From: Chara braunii
Taxonomy: Eukaryota > Streptophyta > Charophyceae > Charales > Characeae
Length of the DNA: 23,391 nucleotides
NCBI GenBank assembly: GCA_003427395.1
Contig: BFEA01000688.1
Location: forward strand, 701,417-724,807
Direction of reading: 5' to 3'
The stretch's first letter is position 1. Each line of letters starts with the position of its first letter. A program made the translations under genes and the position numbers. Below are positions 15,558 to 23,391 of this stretch, in pieces. The notes under the pieces were generated by a model, which saw nothing but the letters and a program-made list of their open reading frames with translations, was not told the DNA's origin and ran no database searches.

Positions 15558-16960
15558 AGGCTTTAGCCCTGTGGTTTGAATTGTTTCATTGTGTTTTCAC
15601 CCGGGCTTTTTTTGAATGGTCATTTAACAAAGGTACCGAGTACTTTATTTCTGGAAGGGTGCGCTAAGGTTGAGGTTTGTGTGGCTAAAGCAAGGGGTAT
15701 GAGTGCAAAGAATGGTTGAAGTTGCCACTGTGTAGTGCGTGGACTCTTGCTGAATCTTTGATGTGATTGCAGGCATGTTTGTGGTTCGGACTTTAGATTG
15801 ACTGCCTGCGATTACACACATATATATGGCTAAGAGGAGTCCCACTGTGATTGTGAGAAGTGATCGTCACATATTCATAACCCCTCATATATATGTATAT
15901 ACATACGCCTTGAATGTTCTCGTGGCTTATTGTGACAGTGTGCAAGGGTTAAACAGATTATGGGTTGAAAGAAAAGGGAAATCCCTTTTTACCTTTTGCT
16001 TTTTAGAGTTATTATCGTTTGGCGTTGTAGTCCGTGGCAGTCGTCAAAGTCAAACCCTTGGAGTTCGCTCCAGGCCCTGGATGATGGAGCTGGTCTCCAG
16101 GGCAATAAGAGACGATTGCCACCACAAGTATGAACCTATGTACCACCCACTCTTTGCAGGGTGCAGAAGAGGGTGTGGTTCTCNACCGCACTTGGCNGTT
16201 GTCTNGCGTCGAGAGATTAACCCTCAAGGTGCATATCAGCCGACACTTGAGTGTCGAACCGCAACCCTCAAGATTATTGAGNACCGCNTGATCATGGGTA
16301 CTACACAATACGCCATCATTGCGACTGCTTGCGTATGCTTGCATTGCTAGTCGATATGAGAAGGCCTTGCATCCGNGCNNCTTTATACTAAGTCTCNCGC
16401 GCGACGCCTATCCGATTTCCNCGTCAGAAGGTTATGCGAGGTCTACAAAAGGGANTAGGAGTNTTNTTGTGTTGTTTAGTTTTTTTTTGTCGTTTCATGT
16501 GTGTGNGTGTGTTTTATTTTTAGGCGTGGTGTAACGCGTGGTGAGTAGGATGCGTCCTAGTCGACCGACGACGAGTCGCGCTTGGGACTTCAGCCCCCCA
16601 GTGNGTCGGTTCANNTGCGGGTCCGATNGAGGCGTGGGACTGCGCANACCCCCTATGCTACANCGTACGAGAAACGCCCTCGTCTGTTCCACCTCTGCGA
16701 TTGCAACTGATTAACTTTCGTACTGTGGACNGGTAGCATGGNAGGGATATGCCCACCGAAGGGAGGTGACAACTCCCGCAGGTGGAGGTAAGGTTGTACN
16801 TCNCGTTGGCCCTATCCTGTTGTAGGGGCTCGCGAGAGGTATGGCTGGCGCACTCGGCTGGAGCGGCTTGCGGAAGCTCCATGTGTATCGCAATTACGAC
16901 CAACTCCTGCGTGATGCGGCCGGGAGGGTCCCACCCTGCGCGGGACCGATGCGCTCGACA
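15558..16960. other. Unassigned DNA with several N positions
   Basis: Contains short alternating AT tracts at about 15820 and 15885-15905. A sequence at 16020-16105 has GAGTTCGCTCC, like a tRNA B box, followed by GGATGATGGAGCT, resembling the SINE 3 stretch after its B box, so a decayed SINE is possible there. From 16340 to 16960 there is no match to the outer half of LTR A or B, although LTR C should extend into it. No gene is supported. Confidence 0.35.
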
Positions 16961-17327
16961 GCGGCCTCCAAGCAGCCTGTACCTCCTCCCTTTCAGAGGG
17001 AAATATCATTGCCGACTCTGATATTGCCCGTACAAGCCCTAGACTCAGACTGGTTTGACTGGAAGCCGCTTAGACCTAGCCTAGAACTACTGGGAGTCTG
17101 GGCCTCTAGAAATGCCCACTTTTGTCTTCTTCTGCTCGACCTTAAGTACCCGGCACATCTACCTCTACTTGGTGTGGTACCGGCCTACTTGCTACTTGAG
17201 TGTTTTGCGCTGCTCTAAGTGTCGGGGGCCTCTTTCCCCGCCACTTGAGTGTTTTCCCCGCTGTAATCCTCAATGTCACATCCACAGGTAAGTACCAACC
17301 CTTCCGGCCTTTAGAACAAACAAGTGC
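16961..17327 (-). repeat. LTR C, outer part (left of the insertion)
   Basis: Colinear with LTR B from about 3090 to 3435: TACCTCCTCCCTTTCAGAGG, CTGATATTGCCCGTACA, CCTAGACTCAGACTGG, two copies of CACTTGAGTGTTTT, and CCACAGGTAAGTACC. The outermost 780 bp or so of the LTR are missing or too diverged to see. Ends at the duplicated ACAAGTGC. Confidence 0.8.
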
Positions 17328-18012
17328 GCCCGTCGCGGCGATGCCACGGCGATGAGAGGCGATGTGGTGTGAGTATGTTGGTTATACTCCAGGGGCCATC
17401 AACAGGTGTTCGATTGTTTCAGTTATGTGTCAAGGATGATTGAGGGTATTTGGTGTGAAATTCATCAATGGCTACTCACGTCCCGAAACAACCAAACACC
17501 CGTGCCCGCACACCCCTCGCCCCGAGAATGCGTCCCTCCGCATCCACAACCGGAACGACAACACGAAAGACCGCAAAACCGCGAAACACTCGTGGCCGCA
17601 TCCCCCCCCGCCCCGAAACCGCGTCCCAGTGCATGCGGGACCGGAAGGACGAAACAAAACAATAAACACCCCCCCCCACCCACCCTGAAACCGCGTCCCG
17701 GTACATGCGGGACCGAAACGACAAATCCCCCCGCCCCGAAACCGCGTCTCAGTGCCTGGACCGACATCGCAAAACACAAAAGACGCGTCTCGGTGCCTGG
17801 GCCGACATCGCAAAACACAAAAGACGAAAGGCTGACGAAACGATCATGCCGTTGGGCCCACCGCGGCCCTCGCAAAACACAAAAGACGATAGGCCGACGA
17901 ACGGATCGTGCCGCTGGGCCCACCTCGGCCCTCCCCCGGAAGTGCCACACCAGAGAACCGGGTCTCGCTGGACCGTCACGCGAGACCCGCGTTTTGCTTT
18001 AGAGTATTAGGN
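17328..18012. mobile_element. C-rich insertion of 685 bp inside LTR C, flanked by a 9-bp duplication
   Basis: AACAAGTGC at 17319-17327 is repeated as NACAAGTGC at 18012-18020, and LTR sequence resumes exactly there. The insert has no clear terminal inverted repeats or poly(A). Its right two-thirds are a series of degrading tandem repeats: GAAACCGCGTC, then a GGGACC-like phrase, then CATCGCAAAACACAAAAGACG-like phrases. Near its right end GGGTCTCGC (17960-17968) and GCGAGACCC (17980-17988) form a perfect 9-bp stem. A 9-bp duplication suits Mutator-like elements and 8 bp would suit hAT, but the ends fit neither. Open frames across it are composition artefacts. Confidence 0.7.
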
Positions 18013-18199
18013 ACAAGTGCCCTTGCGGGTCACACACACACTCTAGCCGACAGGCATGCAGACCAGCAAGCACGTACCCGCACAAACTTAGAAAACTCGG
18101 CAACAAGGGGGAAAACGAGTAAGGCATACATTCCATAAGCAAAACTAAGAAATTAGTTGTGTGCCTCAGCCCGTGTTTGGCAAGTCATTAATCATTACA
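18013..18199 (-). repeat. LTR C, inner part (right of the insertion)
   Basis: Colinear with the inner ends of LTR A and B: CAAGTGCCCTTGCGGGTCAC, ACAAACTTAGAAAACTC, AAGCAAAACTAAGAAAT and GTGTTTGGCAAGTCATT. It ends AATCATTACA at 18199, followed by the polypurine tract. Confidence 0.88.
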
Positions 18200-18213
18200 C
18201 TACCCCCCTCTCA
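18200..18213 (-). promoter_or_regulatory. Polypurine tract of element 2
   Basis: On the minus strand TTGAGAGGGGGGTAG lies directly before the LTR start TGTAATGATT, as in element 1. The C-terminal reading frame of pol ends in TGA at 18211-18213, at the edge of this tract. Confidence 0.82.
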
Positions 18214-19700
18214 AGAGTGAGGTCCCTTTGAGCAAGTAACTGATTCTGAGTCCCTGACAAATGCATCGTAAGCGAACATAGCAAAGAGATTTCGTGAGTA
18301 CTGAATAGCGTAAAGTNTTGCAAANNNTTTTGGNACAGCATTAGAGNTTATATGTCGCTCGTNTGCTTTAACAACGCGAGGTGNGTNGCGCAACATTTNT
18401 TTCTTTGATATCCAATAGAGATCGTCCAATAGGTGATACATGAAATGAACNTGGTACTATCTGTTACGTCCTTCTCCTACGTGTCTTTTAATTATATCGA
18501 TATCGTGACTGCCATTGATTGCACAAGGGATCATATCTTTAGGATAGTCGAAGGATTTAGCATCACAATATATAAACAATTTTNATGCATGAAAGATTGG
18601 GTACATGNGCAGATNAGAAGGCACGACAATTACGTATGACGGACCAAACTTATCGTCACCAATCACATTCAAGACTTCCCACGGACCGTAATAGAGAGGG
18701 AGAAGTTTGCATGACACTCCCTCTTCTTTTGAAAATTCATACATCTTGACCCAGACATAANTTCCCACTTTGATAGTCNAAGGTGTGTANTTCTTATTCG
18801 CATGATGGATCATGGCGTGTTGTCGCTTGGTCATTGCTACAATCGCAACCTTGAGCAAGCGACCATACTTGGCGCCGAAGCCAGGTCTGTCAGACGTTAG
18901 TCCAACCGGCTGTTCAGGGAACAAGTAGAAGAGCGAATTGCGAATTTGCCAACCGTAATGCAGCCTGTTTGGCGCCATGTTGGTGAAAGAATGGATGAAG
19001 TTGTTGTATAACCCCTTGACCGATTATAACTCTTCATCCCACGTTTCCATATCCGGAATAATTAAGGCATAAATAAGTTGAAACACGGTCTGATTAATCT
19101 CCTCANCCAAACCGTTGGCTTCGGGATGTCGACCAGATGTCATGCTCAGTTTGAGGCGAAGGAGTTGGACGTGAAGCCCTTCCATTCANTACTTATGAAG
19201 CACGGGTCCCGATCGCTCACAAGGGTTTTCGGGGTCCCGAACTGCATAATGTACTTCTGATGGAACTCACGGATCACAAGTTCAGCTGGGGCATGAGGTG
19301 GTAATGGAATACGATTCAGGAATTTGGAAAATCGATCAACAATCACCATCACTTGTGAATTTTCATTCTTACTCGTTTTTCCCATGTCCGTGAAGTCGAT
19401 AGAGACAGACTCTCCGGGACCGTTGAGAATGAGAAGAGGTTTAAGCAGCCTCATNGACTTTTGTCTTGATGGTTTGATTCGTTGACAGACTTGACACTCA
19501 ACCACAAACTTCTCAGCAGATCCTTTCATACTAGGCCAATCAAACTGTTGTAGTAGGTTTNCGTAAGTCTTNGCCATGCCGAAGTGACCACTCCGGCCNT
19601 GAGCCAAGTCCAAGAAGTGTGTGCGGAGAGGCTCATGGTTGGGTACACACAAATGATCATTNTTTTCGCAACGTCGGAAAACCAGTCCTCGCATTCGTGA
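18211..19700 (-). pseudogene. Integrase and chromodomain of element 2, with frameshift and stops
   Basis: The N-terminal zinc-binding region is visible (His in RTHF and SGHFGM, Cys in ECQVCQ), then the core with Asp in SIDFTDM and Asp in SDRDP. A frameshift near 19150 separates these from the Glu-bearing HPEANGL...EEINQTV segment. TAA at 19024-19026 interrupts the next part. From 18978 the C-terminal domain (MAPNRLHYGWQIRN, YYGPWEVL, YPIFHA) continues to a TAG at about 18457, where element 1 has Gln. After that the chromodomain continues in the same frame (YHLLDDLYWISKK) to TGA at 18211. Integrase function must have been lost. Confidence 0.9.
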
Positions 19701-19839
19701 AAATTAGNCTGACCGCTGGGGTCAGCCCGCAACTNCTCAAGGATTGGACNGAAGTCCGGATCCTTGGNAGTTTGCTCCACAAGTTCCTCCTTCAGTTTCT
19801 TCCGGATGNCATAGGAGTTCACAAGGCAAGTAATGTACT

Positions 19840-20320
19840 CGGGGTGGCGAAACAATGCATCANCAACTCGATTATGACAACCCTTTTTGTGTTTTAATTC
19901 AAAGTCAAAGATGCCTATCTCATGGAACTAGCGAGTCAATGTGGGGGACAGGGTGGTTTGCTCCTTGATTCATTTCAAGGTCTCGTGATTTGAAAGACCT
20001 TGAAACGACATCCCAAAAGATAGTGCTTCCAATGGTTCAATGCTTCGTGCAGAGCATAGAGCTTGCGCATGTAGGTGGACCTATTCGTTGGGCATGGGTT
20101 TGCTGTAGTATTCAAGCGACCGCAAACCATCACCATTATCTTGTTGCAGCACTGTGCCAATCCCATACTAGCTTGCATCCATAGTGACTACGAATGTGAG
20201 TTTGGAATTTGCAATTCAGAACACAAGATAACTTACCAAGGCCTCTTTCAGGGCTTGAAAAGCGGTCTCACATGTTGCATCCCACGTGTAAGATACATTT
20301 TGCTTGTTAGTTTGGACAAC
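19840..20320 (-). pseudogene. RNase H domain of element 2, broken
   Basis: RNase H removes the RNA strand during reverse transcription. Recognisable pieces in order on the minus strand are FVVTMDAS (Asp of the active site, about 20175-20200), LYALHEALNHWKHYLLG in another frame (about 20000-20070), NHETLK and FDFELKHKKG, then DALFRHPEY (about 19840). Stops include TAG at 20168-20170 (usually Gln after DAS), TGA at 19970-19972 and TAG at 19928-19930 (both usually Trp). Frame changes flank the LYALHEAL segment. Confidence 0.82.
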
Positions 20321-20399
20321 GGCCGAGAAAACACAGAAAATCGGGGCACGGACTTCCGATAGTATTATGCAAGACCAAGAAAAGAACGCAAGTCACGGA

Positions 20400-21100
20400 C
20401 GTTCGCGGGTTAAGGCCACTTGCGTATGACCTTAACCTTGGTTGCCTCAGGCTCAAGGCCTGCAGCGGACAGCCGGTGCCCAAGATAAATGACGTTGTCC
20501 CTCCCGAACTCAGATTTCTCTAAGTTGAGATGGAGCTGCATTTTCTTGAGGATGGTGAACACTTCCTCAAGGTGTTTCATTTGTTCCTCGATCGATTTGT
20601 TGAATGTCATCCTGATACACAACAACAAATCGACCAATCTGTTCGCGGAGGACCTTGTCCATGAGACTTTGAAAGGTGGCTGGTGCACTCGTGAGACTGA
20701 AGGGCATTATGTTGAATTTGTAAAGTCCATCGCGTGTCTTGAATGCAATCTTGTGCTGGTCTGCAAGATCGACTTCAATCTGGTGGTATCTTGACTTGAG
20801 GTCGATCTTGGAAAAGACCTTGCACCCACCTGCAACATCAAACAAATCATCTATGTGTGGTAATGGGCAAACATTCTTCCTTGTTATGCGGTTTAGACCA
20901 CAATAATCAATACACATACGAAGTTTGCTACCTTTCTTGGGGACAAATAGAATGGGTGCACCGAATTCAAATTCACTAGGGTTAATCCTTCCCTTGTTGA
21001 TCATCTCATCGAACTGCTTTCGGAGTTCCTACAACTCGTCGGATCCCATACGGTATACACAGCCCCTGCGGGAACAACGCCTTCGACCAACTCAATCGTG
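20400..21100 (-). pseudogene. Reverse transcriptase of element 2, frameshifted at the catalytic motif
   Basis: The frame at 21004-20567 carries the classic Ty3/gypsy RT motifs: FGAPILFVPKKG, RMCIDYCGLN, FSKIDLKSRYHQI (first catalytic Asp), KIAFKTRDG, MPFSLTSAPATFQ and the YXDD box as VVVYQDDI (about 20617-20606), where the usual residue at X is Leu. Directly after it, the expected LIFS-type residues are missing and the frame shifts; RT continues in another frame from 20688 to 20410 (EEQMKHLEEVF, LEKSEF, VIYLGH) to a stop after RKWP. Upstream, TAG at 21029-21031 interrupts the segment before MINKG. A small deletion at the active site explains the shift. Confidence 0.92.
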
Positions 21101-21123
21101 TGTTTGACTGATCGTGTGGGAAT

Positions 21124-22103
21124 TCACGGGGTCCGCCACAACTTCCGAAAATCGGTCGAGTAGGCTTTGGATGCTTGTTGCGATCGGTAGGGGTGGGGAC
21201 CAGAAAAAGGATCACCTAGATCAGGTCGCAAATTTTTGGTAAAGGAAACCGAATCTGAAGTAGACTCATTTGGAATAGAAGTAGGTGGAGAAGAAGAAAT
21301 ACTAGAAGTAGGCACATTAGGCAAAGTACCATTTGTACTAGCCGCAAAAGTAGACGACACATGAGTAGAACGAACAAAAGCAACATACAATTGTTCTTCC
21401 TCCTTGTGCTTGCGCCATTTCTTCCATAACTTCATTGCATTGAGACAAGTCAGTTGCTATTCATTCTTCTTGTCTAGTACACTGTGCGTTCATATCCCAA
21501 AGCATCATGCACCACAAAGAGATCAGCCTTCCACTCAGTCCATTTGCATTGAGACCGTAGCAAACCCAATCCAAGAACTGCGTCGAAAGGACATTTATCT
21601 AGCACANAGAAGTTGAGTGCATGTGTGACTATCTTCTCTTTGTCAAAGGTAGTGNGCACACCTCTTACTNCATGCGTAGAGGAGACAACGTCTTTCTTGC
21701 CTACTTGAGTCTTGCAAGGGGTCTGCAACTCCACTTGCTTCATTCCCAAACCCACCTTGCGTACCCNGCGTTGAGACATGAAGTTAGTAGTTGCGCCACA
21801 ATCAACCAAAACACGGAGGTAATGGTGGTTAATGAGAAACTTGAAGAATATCAATTCCTCTCCCCCTTGAGCACGTCGTTGTTTCATCTTGGCCNAGTGC
21901 TTTAGGTGATAGTGGAAGCTGATCATCTCAGATGCCTTCCAAGGCTCGACATAGAGANCATTGCATGTGTCAACCTTGGAATCAGCAGATGATGGGGCTT
22001 CAAGAGAGGATTGTTGATCTTCATCAAGTTCAGTCTCCCTTATTGTAGAAGGTGNNNATGCCATTGCTTTGCCCGATTTGGACTTCCCTGCAGCCCATAA
22101 CAA
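21124..22103 (-). pseudogene. Retropepsin-like protease and linker of element 2
   Basis: The frame 22103-21474 contains LRVLVDCGATTNFMS (catalytic Asp codon at 21801-21803) and, about 75 residues later, FDAVLGLGLL, the pair of motifs that defines retroviral-type aspartic proteases in gypsy elements. The usual D-S/T-G is D-C-G here. A stop at 21474 and a further frame 21435-21124 (Ser/Thr/Pro-rich linker) lead towards RT. The protease would process Gag-Pol into mature proteins. Confidence 0.85.
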
Positions 22104-22141
22104 CTTNGGGTTTTATGATTGGGTTTCAGGCAATGCAAACA
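22100..22141 (-). pseudogene. Gag zinc knuckle (CCHC)
   Basis: One minus-strand frame reads CLHCLKPNHKTXSC, an exact CX2CX4HX4C nucleocapsid knuckle preceded by basic RIKKG. It is too short to stand out as an open frame. The protease frame that follows is in another frame, so a shift lies just after the knuckle. The knuckle binds element RNA for packaging. Confidence 0.8.
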
Positions 22142-23391
22142 AACTCCCTTCTTGATCCTAGCCTTTCATGCACTTTCANTGATCCTGAGGTCTAACCAAG
22201 GTTTGGTTGCAGCATCCTCCGGTATGGCTGGGATCTTGANTCCTTTGGGGAGTGGGACATAGTTCTTTCCTNAATTCTGGTTTGGTCCCTTCACATTGGC
22301 AGACTTTCAAAAGGCATTAAGTTTTTCTTCGTCATTNTTGATATCAGATTCATGGGNTGAAGATGAACAGGCTGTATCAAAGTCTTGTTCTTGATCGTTA
22401 TCAAGAGTGGGGTCATTTGCATANGCCTCNTCATCANCCTCCAGCAGGTCATGCACANCAAAGTGGTTGCTGGCTCTAAACTGCTTGNCGCCTATAGGCT
22501 TCTTGCTGCANGTTGTGGAACGAGGTTTTGTGCCTCNAAGTTGACTACATCCTGCANGAGGGAGAGTCAGTCCGTGTATCCAATGAGATCTTTGNCTAGG
22601 CGATGCGTGTAAGCAGTGGGAACCGCAACTTTCACAACATCCATGCATGACTGTGCAGTCCTAACCTGNGAATAACAAAAAGTCTGCTTACATACAAATG
22701 CAGTTTGTGCATGGTGCCCATCCACTTGTTGCGCTTGAGATTGTCAAGCTTGTTCCTTACTCTGGCAGCACATGTGGATNTTTGTATTGTTTAATCAATA
22801 TTTCTTCCAGTGTGACCACAAGTGTGGCTTTGAGCCACNGCGTGTACCCGACTTGTATANCTTGAACTTCTAANGAGTCCCNTANGGCGGGTTCGACGNT
22901 GGTCCCCATGANCAAGGATTGGCTCGTCAACNGNGTTCCTAGTACCTCGAAGTAGGCTCTCATGGAGCTGATCCAGGACTCTGTGTCTTCCTTGTTGTCN
23001 NACTTAGATGGTATTTGTANCGCGTTTTTGTCCACGTATACTTANATGGTATTTGTACCGCGTTTTTGTCCACNTAGGGACTGCTANAACCAGCACCANC
23101 AAATATTGCAACNGTTGTNGAAACCCCTACNCTGTCACTTGTTGAAGTGGCAACGGGGTCTGCNCCTACTGCAGGTCCCGATTGAACCACACTTAGAGAC
23201 GAAGAGGTAGAGGNATGGAGAGGAGCAAGAACAAACTCGTNAGCAGCCTTTGAGGCAGAAGGTAGAAGAAAAGAATTTTGGATCATGGCCTGCTGCAGAT
23301 TTGCCATCAAGTGCATCTGATCACTGTGCTCATTGGCCATATCTGCAATTTGTGTCCAAAGTTCACTTACCTGGTCAAAAAGTTTAGCGAT
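22142..23391 (-). pseudogene. Gag of element 2, broken and open at the window edge
   Basis: From the right edge the frame is open (IAKLFDQVSELWTQIADMAN...), giving a heptad-like N-terminal segment and a Ser/Thr-rich stretch. A 38-bp tandem duplication (about 23003-23078) shifts the frame. The capsid-like domain follows with ESWISSMRAYFEVLG and WLKATLVVTLEEILIKQY (23035-22757), resembling retrotransposon Gag. After another shift near 22775, RVRNKLDNLKRNKW continues. The later part includes an acidic linker (22307-22480) and leads to the CCHC knuckle. Gag would form the virus-like particle. Confidence 0.8.
23003..23078. repeat. 38-bp tandem duplication in gag
   Basis: The sequence CTTAGATGGTATTTGTANCG followed by CGTTTTTGTCCAC is repeated 38 bp later (starts 23003 and 23041) with one or two differences. 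As 38 is not a multiple of three, it breaks the gag frame. An assembly artefact is possible because Ns are close by. Confidence 0.8.

Larger units (their letters stand above)
16961..23391 (-). mobile_element. Ty3/gypsy chromovirus element 2 (decayed, running off the right edge)
   Basis: In minus-strand order the element has gag (right edge to about 22100), protease, reverse transcriptase, RNase H, integrase, chromodomain, polypurine tract and 3' LTR. This is the standard Ty3/gypsy order. Its LTR and pol are clearly related to element 1 at 2304-4895. The 5' LTR and primer-binding site lie outside the window. Frameshifts and stops interrupt every domain, so it cannot make a working polyprotein. 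The LTR itself is split by a younger insertion. Confidence 0.92.

Noticed and set aside
17406-18010. Overlapping frames up to 198 codons on both strands
   Set aside because: All come from C-rich degenerate tandem repeats; several frames are open at once, as expected from composition.
17960-18012. Helitron 3' end (hairpin before a CTRR terminus)
   Set aside because: The hairpin is there, but no CTRR end follows at the right distance and the insert has a target-site duplication, which Helitrons do not make.

Overview
The window reads as nuclear DNA from a plant-type eukaryote. It holds Ty3/gypsy chromovirus retrotransposons with a C-terminal chromodomain, tRNA-derived SINEs, a U6 spliceosomal RNA-like sequence, long GA and TTA microsatellites, and almost no intact protein-coding sequence. 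A streptophyte (charophyte alga or land plant) fits best; I cannot name the species. Scattered single N bases show that some positions are uncertain.

Layout. Positions 1-1590 hold a tRNA-related SINE split by a solo LTR (136-1452) flanked by the 5-bp duplication CACCG. A second SINE (minus strand) follows at 1591-1786. A second LTR of the same family (2304-3612) is the 3' LTR of a minus-strand element whose integrase and chromodomain lie at 3654-4895; the rest of that element is missing beyond a pair of perfect hairpins. Positions 4896-5960 are unassigned sequence with hairpins and a TTA microsatellite. A third SINE (5961-6117) runs directly into a U6 snRNA-like sequence (6118-6200). Positions 6200-9430 are non-coding, purine-rich on the plus strand, with about 290 bp of GA repeats.

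The most unusual part is 9440-14810. Two paralogous, apparently non-coding units (about 9440-11368 and 13366-14806) share one layout: a strong hairpin; a conserved block of about 160 bp that folds into three short stem-loops and ends in a CAG|GTATA splice-donor-like sequence; a TTGACC-type palindrome; an array of hairpins; and a conserved closing block. Nearly every hairpin has a stem of about 8 bp whose sequence differs from unit to unit while staying self-complementary, around an apical domain of exactly 19 nt. The apical sequence is uniform within an array (GTACCCCTAAGTTGGGGCG in the first, ATTGTTTCTAAGCTGAATG in the second) and differs between arrays. By hand count G.T pairs on the plus strand (about 32) far outnumber A.C mismatches (about 9), as expected if the structure is kept in a plus-strand RNA. 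I do not recognise this family.

Positions 14810-16960 hold AT-rich tandem repeats of about 123 bp and unassigned DNA. From 16961 to the right edge lies a second, longer minus-strand chromovirus: a 3' LTR split by a 685-bp C-rich insertion flanked by a 9-bp duplication, then decayed integrase/chromodomain, RNase H, reverse transcriptase, protease and gag, with gag running off the edge. Many of its stops are transitions at Gln (CAG) or Trp (TGG) codons, as expected for deaminated, silenced repeats. No protein-coding gene in the window looks functional.
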